Of a stretch of DNA of 64,000 bases, positions 33,945 to 42,840 are shown in pieces. The position numbers and the translations under genes are program-made. The first letter of the stretch is position 1. Each line of letters opens with the position of its first letter. Source of the DNA: Pseudomonadota bacterium (lineage in GTDB: Bacteria > Pseudomonadota > Gammaproteobacteria > Steroidobacterales > Steroidobacteraceae); assembly GCA_018240525.1 (NCBI GenBank), contig JAFEFN010000003.1, positions 62,001-126,000 of the forward strand. The letters are read 5' to 3'. Below the pieces are notes generated by a model. That model did not search any database and was not told where the DNA came from. It was given only the letters and a program-made list of their open reading frames with translations.

Positions 33945-35019
33945 TGGGGCTCGCACGTCCGCGCTGCTGAGACCGGTCACCCTCGGGGCACTCAGCCTGC
34001 GCAACGGCGTGATCATGGCGCCGATGACGCGCAGCCGTGCCGGCCCCGGGGACGTGCCCGGAGCCCTGGCGGTCGCCTACTACGGGGCGCGCGCCAGCGC
34101 CGGCATGATCATCACCGAGGGGACGCAGCCGAGCGCTCACGGCAAGGGCTATGCCCGCACGCCCGGCCTGTACAGCGCCGAACAACTCGCCGGCTGGCAG
34201 CGCGTGACCGAGGCCGTGCACGCCGCGGGCGGCACCATCGTGCTGCAGATGATGCACGTGGGGCGCATCGCGAGCCGCCTCAACAAGGACGCCGATGCCC
34301 GCACGGTCGCACCGTCCGCCGTGCGCGCCAGCGGCAGGATATTCACCGATGCCGCGGGCCTGGTGGAGTTCGACACCCCGCTGGAGCTGTCGGTCGAGGG
34401 GATCCGGGACACCATCGGGGAGTACGCGCAGTCGGCCCGGGCCGCGCAGCTGGCAGGTTTCGACGGGGTGGAACTGCACGCCGCCTCCGGCTACCTGCCG
34501 ATGCAGTTTCTGTCCACGGGGACAAACCTGCGCCGCGACGCCTACGGCGGCACGCTCGCCAAGCGCCTGCGCTTCGTCATCGAGGTGCTGGAGACCCTCG
34601 CCGAGGTGTGGGGAGCGGACCGCGTCGGACTGCGCATCTGCCCGGGCAACCCCTTCAACGACATGCGCGATGAGGATCCGGTCGGCACCTACACGGCGCT
34701 GCTCGGCGCGGTGTCGGCCATGGACCTGGCATACCTGCACGTCATCCGCTCGCCGCTGACCTCCATCGACGCCTTCGCGCTGGCCCGGGCATGCTTCCCG
34801 GGTCCGCGCATCCTCAATGACGGCTTCGACTTCGCCTCGGGGAACGCGGCGCTCGACTCCGGCGCGGCCGCCGCGGTCTCCTACGCCCGCAACTTCATCG
34901 CGAACCCCGACCTGGTCGAGCGCTACGCCAGGGGGCTGCCGCTGGCTGCGTTCGACCGCCGGACGCTCTACACACCCGGCGCAGAGGGCTATACGAGCTA
35001 CCCACCGTACGCGGGCTGA
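33934..35019 (+). CDS. old-yellow-enzyme family NADH:flavin oxidoreductase (ene-reductase)
   Basis: A 361-residue FMN-dependent TIM barrel: LLRPVTLGALSLRNGVIMAPMTRSRA, MIITEGTQPSAHGKGY, QMMHVGRIA, and GVELHAASGYLPMQFLSTGTNLRRDAYGG. In classical members this last motif is H-x-x-N; here it is H-A-A-S, so the Asn that helps bind the substrate carbonyl is Ser. It would reduce an activated C=C, such as an enone of a steroid ring. The start is probably GTG at 33934 (33910 is also possible), overlapping the previous gene. Confidence 0.88.
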   Translation: MSADGARTSALLRPVTLGALSLRNGVIMAPMTRSRAGPGDVPGALAVAYYGARASAGMIITEGTQPSAHGKGYARTPGLYSAEQLAGWQRVTEAVHAAGGTIVLQMMHVGRIASRLNKDADARTVAPSAVRASGRIFTDAAGLVEFDTPLELSVEGIRDTIGEYAQSARAAQLAGFDGVELHAASGYLPMQFLSTGTNLRRDAYGGTLAKRLRFVIEVLETLAEVWGADRVGLRICPGNPFNDMRDEDPVGTYTALLGAVSAMDLAYLHVIRSPLTSIDAFALARACFPGPRILNDGFDFASGNAALDSGAAAAVSYARNFIANPDLVERYARGLPLAAFDRRTLYTPGAEGYTSYPPYAG

Positions 35020-35057
35020 GCGGGCGGGGTCGGGAGACTCGGCGGCCCACCGGGCCG

Positions 35058-35594
35058 TCAGAACCAGCCGTCGTTCGCACCGTCCCAGACGTCGACCTTG
35101 GGCGAGCCCCGGTCGGCACTGAACTGCCCGAAGCGTCCCGCGTGGAAGGCGAGCGGGTGGCCCGCGCCGCGCGTCAGCACGAGCACCTCCCCGAGGATGA
35201 CCACATGGTCGCCCCCGGGATGCACGGCGTGCACCCGGCAGTCGAACCGGCACAGCGCACCGTCCAGGTGCGGCGGATGCGGGTTGGCACGCCAGTGCAG
35301 GTCCACTTCGAACTTCTCCGCCGTGCGCCGCGCGAAGTGCAGCGCCAGCTCGCGCTGCTCGTGCGAGAGGACGTGCACGGAGAACGATGCGCCCGGCGCG
35401 AACGCCGGCACGCTGCTGCTGCTGCTGGCCAGGCACCACAGCAGCAGGGGCGGTTCCAGCGACACGGAGCTGAAGGAGTTCGCGGTGACACCCACCGGCT
35501 CGCCGTCGGGTCGCACGGCCGTCACGACCGTCACCCCCGTGGCGAATTCCCCGAAGGCATCGCGCAGCTGGCGTTGTGTGAAGGCGTTGCTCAC
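35058..35594 (-). CDS. flavin reductase (HsaB-type partner of a two-component monooxygenase)
   Basis: A 178-residue flavin reductase: LRDAFGEFATGVTVVTAVRPDGEPVGVTANSFSSVSLEPPLLLWCLASSSSS matches the HsaB/TesA1/HpaC group that supplies FADH2 or FMNH2 to a separate oxygenase. RFDCRVHAVHPGGDHVVILGEVL is the C-terminal signature. The oxygenase partner is probably the HsaA-type gene at 40701. Start is GTG at 35594, just after the upstream SDR stop. Confidence 0.88.
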   Translation of the reverse strand: MSNAFTQRQLRDAFGEFATGVTVVTAVRPDGEPVGVTANSFSSVSLEPPLLLWCLASSSSSVPAFAPGASFSVHVLSHEQRELALHFARRTAEKFEVDLHWRANPHPPHLDGALCRFDCRVHAVHPGGDHVVILGEVLVLTRGAGHPLAFHAGRFGQFSADRGSPKVDVWDGANDGWF

Positions 35595-35598
35595 GTGG

Positions 35599-36477
35599 CT
35601 ACATGACCTTCGCCGGGTGCGGCATGCGCGGCGCGCCGAGCATCTCGCGGTAGGAAGGGGGTTCGCGTCCGCCCTCCTCCGTGATGCCGTAGCGCCGGGC
35701 GGCCTCGGCCGAGATGAGCGTCTGCCCGCTGAGGGACATGAGTTCAGGATCGCTCGCCAATGCGTGGATGATACGCCCGTTGAACTGCGGGGTCTCCCCG
35801 GTGCGCAGGAACGCCTCGTACTGGTCGGGTCGGCTGCGCCCGGCGGCGGCGGTGCGCTCCGTGAGCTGCGGCCCCAGCCACAGGGAGATGCTGGCGACCT
35901 TGTGGGGCTGCAGGTCCACGGCCATGTCCGCGGCGAACTTGTCGAGACCGACCTTCTGCGCCCCGTAAGCCGGGCCGTGCATGTAGCAGCTCGCACCGAA
36001 CGAGGAAGTGAACGCGATCAGGCCACGCCGCGCGGCGACCATCATCGGGGCGGCGAAGTAGCTGGCCACGTAGGCAGAGCGCAGCCCGACCTCGATGATG
36101 TCCGCCAGCCCCAGGGGCTTCTCCCAGAATCCTCCCGGATCGATGAGCGCATCGTGGATGGCGGCCGCATTGTTGACCAGGATGTCCAGGCGTCCGGACT
36201 CCTCGGCGATGCGCCGCAACACCTGCTCGACCGCGCCATCGTCACGGTGATCGCAGGGCAGTGCCACGCCGCGGCCACCCAGGGCGCTCACCTGCGCCGC
36301 CGTCTCGAGCACGGTGCCGGGCAGCACCACGTCGCGCAGCCGCCCGAGGCTGGCCTCGCGCGAGCGACCGGTGACGTACACGGTCATCCCGGCAGCACCC
36401 AGCGCCAGCGCGATGCCCTTGCCGGCGCCGCGGCTGGCGCCGGTCACCAGGGCCACCTGCGGCCGCTCGCTGCTCAC
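35599..36477 (-). CDS. short-chain dehydrogenase (DHRS1-like)
   Basis: A 292-residue SDR: TGASRGAGKGIALALG, YVTGRSREASLGRL, NNAAAIHDALID, catalytic TSSFGASCYMHGPAYGAQKVGLDKFAADMA, then VASISLWLGPQLTERTAA. The longer C-terminus and SLWLG segment resemble the DHRS1 branch, which reduces carbonyls on steroids and xenobiotics. It starts at GTG 36477, overlapping the upstream SDR stop as GTGA. It is followed after 4 bases by the flavin reductase gene, with which it is likely co-expressed. Confidence 0.88.
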   Translation of the reverse strand: MSSERPQVALVTGASRGAGKGIALALGAAGMTVYVTGRSREASLGRLRDVVLPGTVLETAAQVSALGGRGVALPCDHRDDGAVEQVLRRIAEESGRLDILVNNAAAIHDALIDPGGFWEKPLGLADIIEVGLRSAYVASYFAAPMMVAARRGLIAFTSSFGASCYMHGPAYGAQKVGLDKFAADMAVDLQPHKVASISLWLGPQLTERTAAAGRSRPDQYEAFLRTGETPQFNGRIIHALASDPELMSLSGQTLISAEAARRYGITEEGGREPPSYREMLGAPRMPHPAKVM

Positions 36478-37265
36478 AGCGCTGACTTCGCCAGGTGCAG
36501 GAACAGCGGCCACTCGCCGCCACCGTGCACCGACAGCAGCGCACCGCTGACGTAGGCGGCCAGCGGCGAGGCAAGGTACAGGCAGGCATCGGCCACGTCG
36601 GAGGCATCGGCGAGGCGCTTGAGGGGAAACATCGCGCTGATGCGCTTGATGCCCTCCGGGCCGCCGTAGTGCTCGACCGCATTCTCGGTGGTGACGAAGC
36701 CGGTGATGATGCCGTTGACGCGTACCTTCGGTCCGCACTCCATCGCCAGGCTCTGCGTGGCATGCAGCAGGCCGGCCTTGGCGGCGCCGTAGGCGACCGT
36801 GCTCGGTGAGGGCCGGTCACCGGCGACACTGCCGATGTTGATGATGCAACCGCCCTCGGCCTGGGCCTGCATGAGGGCGTTGGCCTGCTGCGCGCACAGC
36901 AGCGGGGCGATCAGGTTGAGCTGGATGACGCGCTCGATCAGCCGCGCGGGCACGGCCGCAAGCTCCCCGGGTGGACTGCCGCCGGCGTTGTTCACCAGCA
37001 CGTCCAGGCGTCCGTGCCGGGATGCGATCTGCGCGAACATGGCCGCCACGGCCGGCGCATCGCGCACGTCACAGGCGATGAACTCGGCACGGCGTCCACC
37101 GCCCTGCGGCAAGGTGGCCTCCTGCGGAGTACTGCGGCCGCAGACGATGACGTGCGCGCCCGCGCCCAGAAAGCCGCTGGCGATGCCGGCGCCGATGCCG
37201 CGCGCACCGCCGGTCACCAGGACCACGGCCCCCGGAAGGCGGATCTCAGCCGTGGGTTTCATCAT
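36474..37265 (-). CDS. short-chain dehydrogenase/reductase
   Basis: A 263-residue SDR: VVLVTGGARGIGAGIASGFLGAG, ACDVRD, NNAGGSPPGELAAV, catalytic NIGSVAGDRPSPSTVAYGAAKAGLLHATQSLAME, LASPLAAYVSGALLSVHGGGEWPLFLH. It is first of a three-gene minus-strand operon (SDR, SDR, flavin reductase), divergent from the FadD3-like ligase. The substrate is not known; hydroxy- or ketosteroid-like compounds fit the context. Confidence 0.9.
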   Translation of the reverse strand: MMKPTAEIRLPGAVVLVTGGARGIGAGIASGFLGAGAHVIVCGRSTPQEATLPQGGGRRAEFIACDVRDAPAVAAMFAQIASRHGRLDVLVNNAGGSPPGELAAVPARLIERVIQLNLIAPLLCAQQANALMQAQAEGGCIINIGSVAGDRPSPSTVAYGAAKAGLLHATQSLAMECGPKVRVNGIITGFVTTENAVEHYGGPEGIKRISAMFPLKRLADASDVADACLYLASPLAAYVSGALLSVHGGGEWPLFLHLAKSAL

Positions 37266-37302
37266 TCTCGCATCGTACGGGCTGGTTTGATATTTTCAAG
37301 CG

Positions 37303-38880
37303 ATGCATGAGGAGATACCACTGACCATCCCGCGCGTGTTGGCGCGCGCGGCGCAGCGCTTTGCCGACGCGCCCGCCATCGTCGATGGCCCGCAGCGGCT
37401 GTCCTTTCGCGAGCTGCAGGAGCAGGCGCTGGCCGCGACCGCCGCCTTCATCGCCAGCGGCATCGTCCCGGGCGACCGGGTCGGCATGTGGGCGCCCAAC
37501 AGCGCACACTGGGTGGTCGCGGCGCTCGGCGTGCTGGGCACCGGCGCGGTCCTGGTGCCGCTGAACACGCGCCTGAAGGGCAAGGAAGCAGGCTTCATCC
37601 TGCGCCGCAGCGGCGCGCGCATCCTGGTCACGGTGGATGAGTTCCTGGGCACCCGTTACCCGGACCTGCTCGCCTCCGAGGCGCTGCCGCGGCTGGAGCG
37701 CACGGTGTTGCTCGGCGACGGCGCAGCTGCATCGGGTGCGCGGCAGGCCTGGAGCGCCTTCCTTGCCGGAGGCGCCGCGGTCGCGCGCACGCAGGCCGCG
37801 GCCGCACACGCCAAGGTCGCAGCGCACGACATCGCCGACATCCTCTTCACCTCCGGGACCACCGGGCAGCCCAAGGGCGTGCTGAGCACCCACGAACAGG
37901 ACGTGCGCGTGTTCCGCACCTGGGCCGAGGTGGTCGGCCTTGCCGAGGGCGACCGCTACCTCGGGGTCAATCCGTTCTTCCACAGCTTCGGCTACAAGGC
38001 GGGCGTGCTCGCCTGCCTGCTGCAGGGTGCGACCCTGTATCCGCTCGCGGTATTCGATGCCGGACGCGCTCTCGATTGCATCGAGCAGGAGCGCATCAGC
38101 GTCCTGCCGGGGCCACCCACCATCTACCAGAGCCTGCTGGCGCACGAAAGCCTCGGCCGCCGCGACCTGTCCTCGCTGCGCCTTGCCGTGACCGGGGCCG
38201 CCAGCGTGCCGCCGGCACTGATCACCCGCATGCGCACGGAGCTGAAGTTCAAGAGCGTCCTCACCGCCTACGGGCTCACCGAGTCCACCGGCGTGGTCAC
38301 GGTGTGCCCGCACGATGCGGACGATGTGACCGTGGCGACCCGCTGCGGCGTGCCGATCCCCGGAGTGGAGGTGCGCTGCGCCGACGAGAACGGGCACAGC
38401 GTGCCCGCCGGCGAGCCCGGCGAGGTCCAGGTGCGCGGCTACAACGTGACGCCCGGCTACTTCGAGGATCCGGCCGCCACGGCGGAGGCCATCGACACCC
38501 AGGGCTGGCTGCACACCGGCGACGTCGGGGTGCTGGACGAGCGCGGTTACCTGCGCATCACCGACCGCATGAAGGACATCTTCATCGTCGGCGGCTTCAA
38601 CTGCTACCCGGCGGAGATCGAGCGTTTGCTCTCCGAGCACCCGGCCATCGGCCAGGTCGCCGTCATCGGCGTCCCGGACGAGCGCATGGGCGAGGTGGGC
38701 AAGGCCTTCGTCGTGCTGCGCCCCGGCCAGAGTGCGAGCGCCGAGGAGCTGGTCGCCTGGTCGCGGGCCAACATGGCCAACTACAAGGTGCCGCGCCAAT
38801 TTGCGATCGTCGCGCAACTGCCGCTGAATGCCGCCGGCAAGGTGCAGAAGTTCGCGTTACGCGAAGCCAACGCTGGCTGA
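37303..38880 (+). CDS. FadD3-like acyl-CoA synthetase
   Basis: A 525-residue ANL ligase: FTSGTTGQPKGVLSTHEQ (P-loop), NPFFHSFGYKAGVLACLLQGATLYPLAVFDA, YGLTESTGVVT, HTGDVGVLDERGYLRITDRMKDIFIVGGFNCYPAEIE, catalytic Lys in LPLNAAGKVQKFAL. The FFHSFGYKAGVLACL segment closely matches FadD3, which activates the C/D-ring propionate remnant HIP in steroid degradation. Start ATG at 37303; a GAGGAG seven bases before a CTG at 37321 leaves an alternative start. Its 3' end overlaps the convergent hydratase gene by 24 bases. Confidence 0.85.
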   Translation: MHEEIPLTIPRVLARAAQRFADAPAIVDGPQRLSFRELQEQALAATAAFIASGIVPGDRVGMWAPNSAHWVVAALGVLGTGAVLVPLNTRLKGKEAGFILRRSGARILVTVDEFLGTRYPDLLASEALPRLERTVLLGDGAAASGARQAWSAFLAGGAAVARTQAAAAHAKVAAHDIADILFTSGTTGQPKGVLSTHEQDVRVFRTWAEVVGLAEGDRYLGVNPFFHSFGYKAGVLACLLQGATLYPLAVFDAGRALDCIEQERISVLPGPPTIYQSLLAHESLGRRDLSSLRLAVTGAASVPPALITRMRTELKFKSVLTAYGLTESTGVVTVCPHDADDVTVATRCGVPIPGVEVRCADENGHSVPAGEPGEVQVRGYNVTPGYFEDPAATAEAIDTQGWLHTGDVGVLDERGYLRITDRMKDIFIVGGFNCYPAEIERLLSEHPAIGQVAVIGVPDERMGEVGKAFVVLRPGQSASAEELVAWSRANMANYKVPRQFAIVAQLPLNAAGKVQKFALREANAG

Positions 38881-39675
38881 ACCGACACCCTCGAGATCCA
38901 GCCGGAAGCGGTCACCCGGCCGGGCCGGCTCCAGCGGCACCAGCGACCCGGAGAGGATGATCTCGCCGGCCTTGAGCTGCACCCCATAGGCGCCGAGCGT
39001 ATTGGCGAGCCAGGCGACCGAGGCAAGCGGGGAGCCCTGCACCGCCGACCCCAGGCCCTCCGAGAGCGGCTGCTCGTTCTTCCAGACGCGCACCTTGAGC
39101 GACGCCAGATCGAAGCGGCGTGGGTCCACGCGCGCCGCACCGAGCACGAACACCCCGCAGCTGGCATTGTCGGCCACGGTGTCGACGATGCGGATGTCCC
39201 AGTTGGCGATGCGCGAGTCGACGATCTCGAAGCACGGCGCGATCGCCTCCGTCGCCGCGAGCACGCCGGCGGCGGTGATGCCCGGGCCGGCGAGATCGCT
39301 CCTGAGGATGAGCGCGATCTCCGCCTCTGCGCGCGGCTGGATCATGCTGTCCGCGATGCGCACCGTCCCGCCGTCGGGGATGTGCATGCGGTCGGTCAGG
39401 AAGCCAAAGTCCGGCTGGTGCACTCCCAGCATGTTCTGCACCGCCGCGCTGGTCACGCCGATCTTCTTGCCGATGACGCGCTCGCCGGCGCGCTCGCGCC
39501 GCGCGAGGATGCCGAGCGAGATCGCGTAGGCATCGTCGATGCCCAGCTGTGGATGGCGCGTGCGCAGCGGCACCACCGTGTGGCGCGTGCGCAGCGCCTG
39601 GTACAGCTCCTCCGCCAGCGCCTCGTGCAGGCCGGCCGCGGCGGCGGCCTCAGCTTTTGAGGAACTCGATGACAT
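38857..39675 (-). CDS. 2-hydroxypenta-2,4-dienoate hydratase (HsaE/MhpD-type)
   Basis: A 272-residue member of the hydratase/decarboxylase (2-oxopent-4-enoate hydratase) family: DDAYAISLGILARRERAGERVIGKKIGVTSAAVQNMLGVHQPDFGFLTDRM, RAEAEIALILRSDL, ATEAIAPCFEIVDSRI and a C-terminal GEIILSGSLVPLEPARPGD. It hydrates the dienoate released by the adjacent hydrolase to 4-hydroxy-2-oxo-acid for the aldolase. The start overlaps the hydrolase stop by 26 bases, so the two are coupled. Confidence 0.9.
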   Translation of the reverse strand: MSSSSSKAEAAAAAGLHEALAEELYQALRTRHTVVPLRTRHPQLGIDDAYAISLGILARRERAGERVIGKKIGVTSAAVQNMLGVHQPDFGFLTDRMHIPDGGTVRIADSMIQPRAEAEIALILRSDLAGPGITAAGVLAATEAIAPCFEIVDSRIANWDIRIVDTVADNASCGVFVLGAARVDPRRFDLASLKVRVWKNEQPLSEGLGSAVQGSPLASVAWLANTLGAYGVQLKAGEIILSGSLVPLEPARPGDRFRLDLEGVGSASVGFA

Positions 39676-40480
39676 AGCGGTTGAATTCCTCGGCGCGTTC
39701 GATCATCGCCCAGTGGCCGCAGCGCGAGTACATGATGAAGCGGCTCTCGGGCACCGCGCGCAGGATCTTCTCCTGGCCGCTGGAGGGGCAGAACTGGTCC
39801 TCCACGCCCCAGAAGCCGAGCAGCGGGCAGCGGATCCGGCCCAGCTCCGGGGTGAGGTCCGGGATGAGCATGCGCGAGAGCACATCCTTCGGCTGCGTCT
39901 GCAGGATGTTCCAGCGCTGCTGCACCAGCTCGTCCGTGACGAACTTCGGATCGTAGGCCAGCAGGCCGAGCAGGCCGCGCAGTCCCTGCCGATCGAAGCC
40001 GCTGCCCACGAACTGCGAGACCATCTTCTGGATGCCGGGCATCTTGAAGTAGGTCTCGCGCGATTCGATGCCCCCCGGCCCCATGACCACCAGCTTCTCG
40101 ACGCGTTCCGGGTGATCGATGGCGTACTTCATCGAGATGGCGCCGCCGAGCGAGTTGCCGAGCAGGACGCAGCGCTTGATGCCCATCTGCTCGAGGAACT
40201 CACCGAGGGTCGAGACGAAGAGCTCGAGCGTGTAGTCGATGCCGGTGGGCTTGGATGACCAGCCGAAGCCGATCATGTCCGGCATCACCGAGCGGTAGCC
40301 GGCGGCGGCGATCTCGCGGTAGTTCGGGAAGAAGTTGCTGTAGGCGTTCACGCCCGGACCGCTGCCGTGCACGAACACGACCGGCGGCCCGCTGCCGTGC
40401 TCGAGATAGTGCATCTCGTAGCCCTGCTGCAGCGTGACGGTGCGGCCAAAGGGTGGCGTGGACGGACGATCCTGGGACAT
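39650..40480 (-). CDS. meta-cleavage-product hydrolase (HsaD/BphD-like)
   Basis: A 276-residue alpha/beta hydrolase of the C-C bond hydrolase group. The triad is Ser110 in GNSLGGAISMKYA, Asp228 in GVEDQFCP and His256 in CGHWAMIERAEEFNRY. VHGSGPGVNAYSNFFPN is the oxyanion region typical for BphD/HsaD/TesD. It would cleave a ring-opened (meta-cleaved) intermediate; in steroid degradation that is the 4,9-DSHA-type product. The ATG at 40480 has AAGGAG upstream. It is divergent from the HsaA-type oxygenase. Confidence 0.9.
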   Translation of the reverse strand: MSQDRPSTPPFGRTVTLQQGYEMHYLEHGSGPPVVFVHGSGPGVNAYSNFFPNYREIAAAGYRSVMPDMIGFGWSSKPTGIDYTLELFVSTLGEFLEQMGIKRCVLLGNSLGGAISMKYAIDHPERVEKLVVMGPGGIESRETYFKMPGIQKMVSQFVGSGFDRQGLRGLLGLLAYDPKFVTDELVQQRWNILQTQPKDVLSRMLIPDLTPELGRIRCPLLGFWGVEDQFCPSSGQEKILRAVPESRFIMYSRCGHWAMIERAEEFNRYVIEFLKS

Positions 40481-40569
40481 GCGCGTCGCTCCTTGGAGGG
40501 CTGGGGGCAGCGGAATACGCAGCAGATCTGCCCTGCACCACCGCAATCCCCTGTCCTGAATGATCTTAC

Positions 40570-40586
40570 ACTACGGGATGCGTAGT
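40570..40586. promoter_or_regulatory. 17-bp palindromic operator in the hsaA-like/hsaD-like divergent promoter
   Basis: ACTACG-ggatg-CGTAGT is a perfect inverted repeat with 6-bp arms in the 220-bp gap between the two divergent transcription units. A TAAGAT -10-like box for the minus-strand gene (40568-40563) abuts it and a TATACG box for the plus strand lies at 40615-40620. The site would be near -49 for the latter, suitable for an activator. Confidence 0.5.
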
Positions 40587-40700
40587 TCCATACCCTGAAA
40601 AGTACGAGTATGTCTATACGCAAACCTGCCGGGGGCGTATATTTCGCTTTCGCCGCGAATCGGATCTGATTCTCCCATCTTTTATGTGTCGGAGGTCCCC

Positions 40701-41903
40701 ATGGCCAGCCCCGCAGCGATCGCCCGCCCGATCCCCACCCGTGAAGAGCTCGTCGCACGTGCACGTGCGCTGGTCCCCACGCTCAGGGCACGGTCCGAGG
40801 CGGCCACGGCAGCGCGGGCCCTTCCCGAGGAAACCATCCGGGACATGCAGGAGGCCGGGTTTTTTCGCGTGCTGCAGCCGAAGCGTTACGGCGGCTACGA
40901 GCACGATCCCCAGGTCTTTTTCGACATCCAGACGACGCTGGCGGAAGGGTGCATGTCCACCGCCTGGGTCTATGGCGTCATCGGCGTGCATCCGTTCCAG
41001 CTGGGACTGTTCGACGCGAAGGCCCAGGCGGATGTGTGGGGCAAGGACGATTCCACCCTGGTCTCATCCTCCTACCAGCCGGTCGGCAAGGTCGAACGCG
41101 TCGAGGGCGGCTACCGCCTCTCGGGCCGCTGGGGCTTCTCCAGCGGCTGCGACCACTGCCAGTGGACCTTCCTCGGATCGCTGATCCCGCCGCTCGAGGC
41201 CGGCGGGCCGCCGGAGATGCGCACCTTCCTGCTGCCGCGCAGCGACTACAAGATCGTGCACGACTGGACGGTGTTCGGCCTGCAGGCGACCGGCAGCCAC
41301 GGCATCATCGTCGAGAACGCCTTCGTGCCCGAGCACCGCACGCACCGGGCGATCGACGGCTTCATGTGCAAGAACCCCGGCCAGGCGCAGAACACCGCGC
41401 CGCTGTTCCGCCTGCCCTGGGCGCAGGTGTTCGTGCGCGCGGTCTCCAGCGCCGCCATCGGCGCGCTGCAGGGGGCGCTGAACTCCTTCATCAGCATCGC
41501 GCAGAAGCGCGTCTCGACCAACACCGGCAAGGCGACCAAGCTCGACCCGTTCGCGCTCAACGCCGCGGCGCGCACGCAGTCGGCGATCCTCGAGATGAAG
41601 ACCGTGCTCTACAAGAGCTTTGACGAGATGATGGCGCGCATCCGCGCGGGCGAGGAGATCCCCGTCGCGGACCGCATCCGCTACCGCTACGAGTCATCGC
41701 AGATCGCGCGCCGTTGCGCGGTGCTGTGCGATGAGCTGATGCCCTTGCTGGGCGGCCGCGCGATCTACATGGACAGCCCGGTGGTGCGCTTCTGGCTGGA
41801 CATCAACGCCGCGCGCGCCCACGTGGCCAACGACCCGGGGATCATCGGCACCTCGCTCGGTGCGCTGTACGTCGGGGAGAACGTGCAGGAATTCTTCATC
41901 TAG
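40701..41903 (+). CDS. hsaA: HsaA-type flavin-dependent monooxygenase (oxygenase component)
   Basis: A 400-residue acyl-CoA-dehydrogenase-fold monooxygenase of the HsaA/TesA2 group: [109 protein letters not shown]. It uses reduced flavin from a partner reductase (35058-35594) to hydroxylate the phenolic ring of a 3-HSA-type compound to a catechol. GGAGG precedes the ATG at 40701. It leads an operon with the acetaldehyde dehydrogenase and aldolase. Confidence 0.87.
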   Translation: MASPAAIARPIPTREELVARARALVPTLRARSEAATAARALPEETIRDMQEAGFFRVLQPKRYGGYEHDPQVFFDIQTTLAEGCMSTAWVYGVIGVHPFQLGLFDAKAQADVWGKDDSTLVSSSYQPVGKVERVEGGYRLSGRWGFSSGCDHCQWTFLGSLIPPLEAGGPPEMRTFLLPRSDYKIVHDWTVFGLQATGSHGIIVENAFVPEHRTHRAIDGFMCKNPGQAQNTAPLFRLPWAQVFVRAVSSAAIGALQGALNSFISIAQKRVSTNTGKATKLDPFALNAAARTQSAILEMKTVLYKSFDEMMARIRAGEEIPVADRIRYRYESSQIARRCAVLCDELMPLLGGRAIYMDSPVVRFWLDINAARAHVANDPGIIGTSLGALYVGENVQEFFI

Positions 41904-41928
41904 CGCTCCCCCAACACGGCGACTCATC

Positions 41929-42840
41929 ATGGCCAAGATCAAGGCTGCCCTCATCGGCTCGGGCAACATCGGCACCGACCTCATGTACAAGGCGCTGCGC
42001 AGCCGCTGGATCGAGCCGGCCTGGATGGTGGGCATCGACGAGGCCTCGGACGGGCTCGCCAAGGCGCGCGAGAAGGGGCTCTCCACCACCGCTGGCGGCG
42101 TGGACGGGCTGCTGCCGCACCTGAAGAAGGACGGCATCCGCATCGCCTTCGACGCCACCAGCGCCTACGTGCACCCGGAAAACGCCCGCAAGCTGGCCGA
42201 GCACGGCGTCGTGGTGATCGACCTCACCCCCGCCGCCATCGGCCCGTACTGTGTGCCGTCGGTGAACCTGTCCGAGCACGTCGGCAAGGGCGAGATGAAC
42301 GTCAACATGGTCAGCTGCGGCGGGCAGGCCACCATCCCGATCGTGGCCGCGGTGGCACGCGTGCAGCCGGTCGCCTATGCGGAGATCGTGGCGACGGTCT
42401 CATCGCGCTCCGCAGGTCCCGGCACGCGCAAGAACATCGACGAGTTCACCCGCACCACGGCCAGCGGCATCGAGAAGGTCGGCGGCGCCAAGCGCGGCAA
42501 GGCCATCATCATCCTGAACCCGGCCGAGCCCCCCCTGATCATGCGCGACGTGGTGCACTGCCTGACCGAGGGTGAGCCGGACCAGGCGGCGATCCGCGCT
42601 TCCATCGAGGCGATGATCGCCGAGGTGCAGAAGTACGTGCCGGGCTACCAGCTGAAGAACGGGCCGGTTTTCGACGGCAAGCGCGTCTCGACCTACCTCG
42701 AGGTGGCGGGTCTGGGCGACTACCTGCCCAAATACGCCGGCAACCTGGACATCATGACCGCGGCCGCGCTGCGCACCGGCGAGCTGATCGCCGAGGAGAT
42801 GTCGAGCGGCCGCTTTGAACCTGTGTCGAGGGCCTCATGA
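41929..42840 (+). CDS. dmpF: acetaldehyde dehydrogenase (acylating)
   Basis: A 303-residue enzyme: NAD motif [59 protein letters not shown], catalytic Cys130 in [26 protein letters not shown]. It converts the aldehyde channelled from the aldolase (acetaldehyde or propanal) to acyl-CoA. It corresponds to HsaG/TesF/MhpF, and its stop overlaps the aldolase start as ATGA, typical of this channelled complex. Confidence 0.95.
   Translation: MAKIKAALIGSGNIGTDLMYKALRSRWIEPAWMVGIDEASDGLAKAREKGLSTTAGGVDGLLPHLKKDGIRIAFDATSAYVHPENARKLAEHGVVVIDLTPAAIGPYCVPSVNLSEHVGKGEMNVNMVSCGGQATIPIVAAVARVQPVAYAEIVATVSSRSAGPGTRKNIDEFTRTTASGIEKVGGAKRGKAIIILNPAEPPLIMRDVVHCLTEGEPDQAAIRASIEAMIAEVQKYVPGYQLKNGPVFDGKRVSTYLEVAGLGDYLPKYAGNLDIMTAAALRTGELIAEEMSSGRFEPVSRAS

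Noticed and set aside
37246..38817. 523-codon minus-strand frame opposite the FadD3-like ligase
   Set aside because: It is rich in Ala, Gly, Arg, His and has no motifs, while the plus strand encodes an intact ligase.
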